Shown one piece after another: positions 11,963 to 12,153 of a stretch of DNA of 12,153 bases. The position numbers and the translations under genes are program-made. How positions within the stretch are numbered: position 1 is the stretch's first letter; every line of letters starts with the position of its first letter. The stretch is taken from NCBI GenBank assembly GCA_021779635.1, contig JAJYAH010000130.1, positions 1 to 12,153 of the forward strand, given 5' to 3'. The notes under the pieces are model-generated. The model searched no databases. It saw nothing but the letters and a program-made list of their open reading frames with translations, and was not told the DNA's origin. Source of the DNA: Pseudomonadota bacterium. GTDB lineage: Bacteria > Pseudomonadota > Alphaproteobacteria > Rhizobiales > Xanthobacteraceae.

Positions 11963-12153
11963 ATGACCGACTACATCAAACTTTCCGATTCCAATCTTTC
12001 CGATTTTCCAGCGGATGCGTCTCGCGGCGACCGGACGCATCGCCGGACCGTTCGCAGGAGCGATGGATCGCGCCGGCCCGATATCGCCGGAGCCCGCGCG
12101 CTTGAGCCAGTTGTTCAAAGCGCCTTGGGCATCGTGCGCGAAAGCGCCAGCCT
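11963..12153 (+). CDS. Unrecognised protein, N-terminal part (runs off window)
   Basis: An open frame starts at ATG 11963 with GGAGG (11953-11957) 5 nt upstream and has no stop before the window ends, giving at least 63 residues. The N-terminus MTDYIKLSDSNLSDFPADAS is acidic with a small internal repeat (LSDS/LSDF), followed by an Arg-rich stretch (about 21-39) and a more helical region. I do not recognise the family. No signal peptide or membrane segment is visible. The good ribosome binding site and the open frame support it, but it cannot be judged without the rest. Confidence 0.5.
   Translation, partial: MTDYIKLSDSNLSDFPADASRGDRTHRRTVRRSDGSRRPDIAGARALEPVVQSALGIVRESAS

Overview
The window reads as chromosomal DNA of a high-GC alphaproteobacterium, most likely a Bradyrhizobium/Rhodopseudomonas-type member of the Rhizobiales. 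This is inferred from codon use, from the gene families and from a DmeRF-type metal efflux pair; no rRNA or tRNA is present to settle it. I see no insertion sequence, phage gene, CRISPR array or RNA gene.

Layout. (1) Positions 1-360 carry the C-terminal end of a membrane fatty acid desaturase. (2) Positions 361-3876 hold two matched crotonase/TetR sets: a crotonase followed by a TetR regulator (641-2192, both +), then a second crotonase (3019-2207, -) divergent from a second, clearly paralogous TetR regulator (3235-3876, +). The control regions of both sets contain the same inverted repeat, ATAAC-N3-GTTAT, placed next to the likely -10 element. This suggests two acyl-CoA-responsive regulators with overlapping operator specificity. 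(3) Positions 8311-3905 (-) form a five-gene operon with start/stop overlaps at three of its four junctions: NMT1/THI5-like substrate-binding protein, ABC ATPase, permease, D-2-hydroxyacid dehydrogenase, and a secreted protein with two Inh/AprI-type protease-inhibitor-like domains. A creatininase-family amidohydrolase (8408-9223, +) diverges from this operon across a gap containing a perfect inverted repeat. Together they look like an uptake and breakdown unit for a small amide or N-heterocyclic compound, but the substrate cannot be read from the sequence. (4) Positions 9320-10869 (+) are a dmeRF-type Ni/Co efflux operon: an RcnR-like repressor with all four metal ligands, then a CDF transporter with a histidine-rich loop and an inserted extra domain. 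Its operator sits between the -35 and -10 elements, and the transcript is probably leaderless. (5) A second CsoR/RcnR-family repressor (11163-10891, -) faces dmeF. Its upstream region has two near-identical 18-bp palindromic elements spaced 22 bp apart, the nearer of which contains its ribosome binding site. (6) From 11208 to the end the sequence is sparse: a likely small protein gene (11473-11784), a possible 32-residue microprotein (11798-11896), and the start of an unrecognised gene running off the window (11963-12153).

Most genes belong to known families. The items most worth following up are regulatory: the shared operator of the duplicated crotonase/TetR sets, the leaderless dmeR start, and the doubled palindrome overlapping the ribosome binding site of the second CsoR-family gene. 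The pairing of a protease-inhibitor-like protein with an ABC uptake operon is also worth a look.
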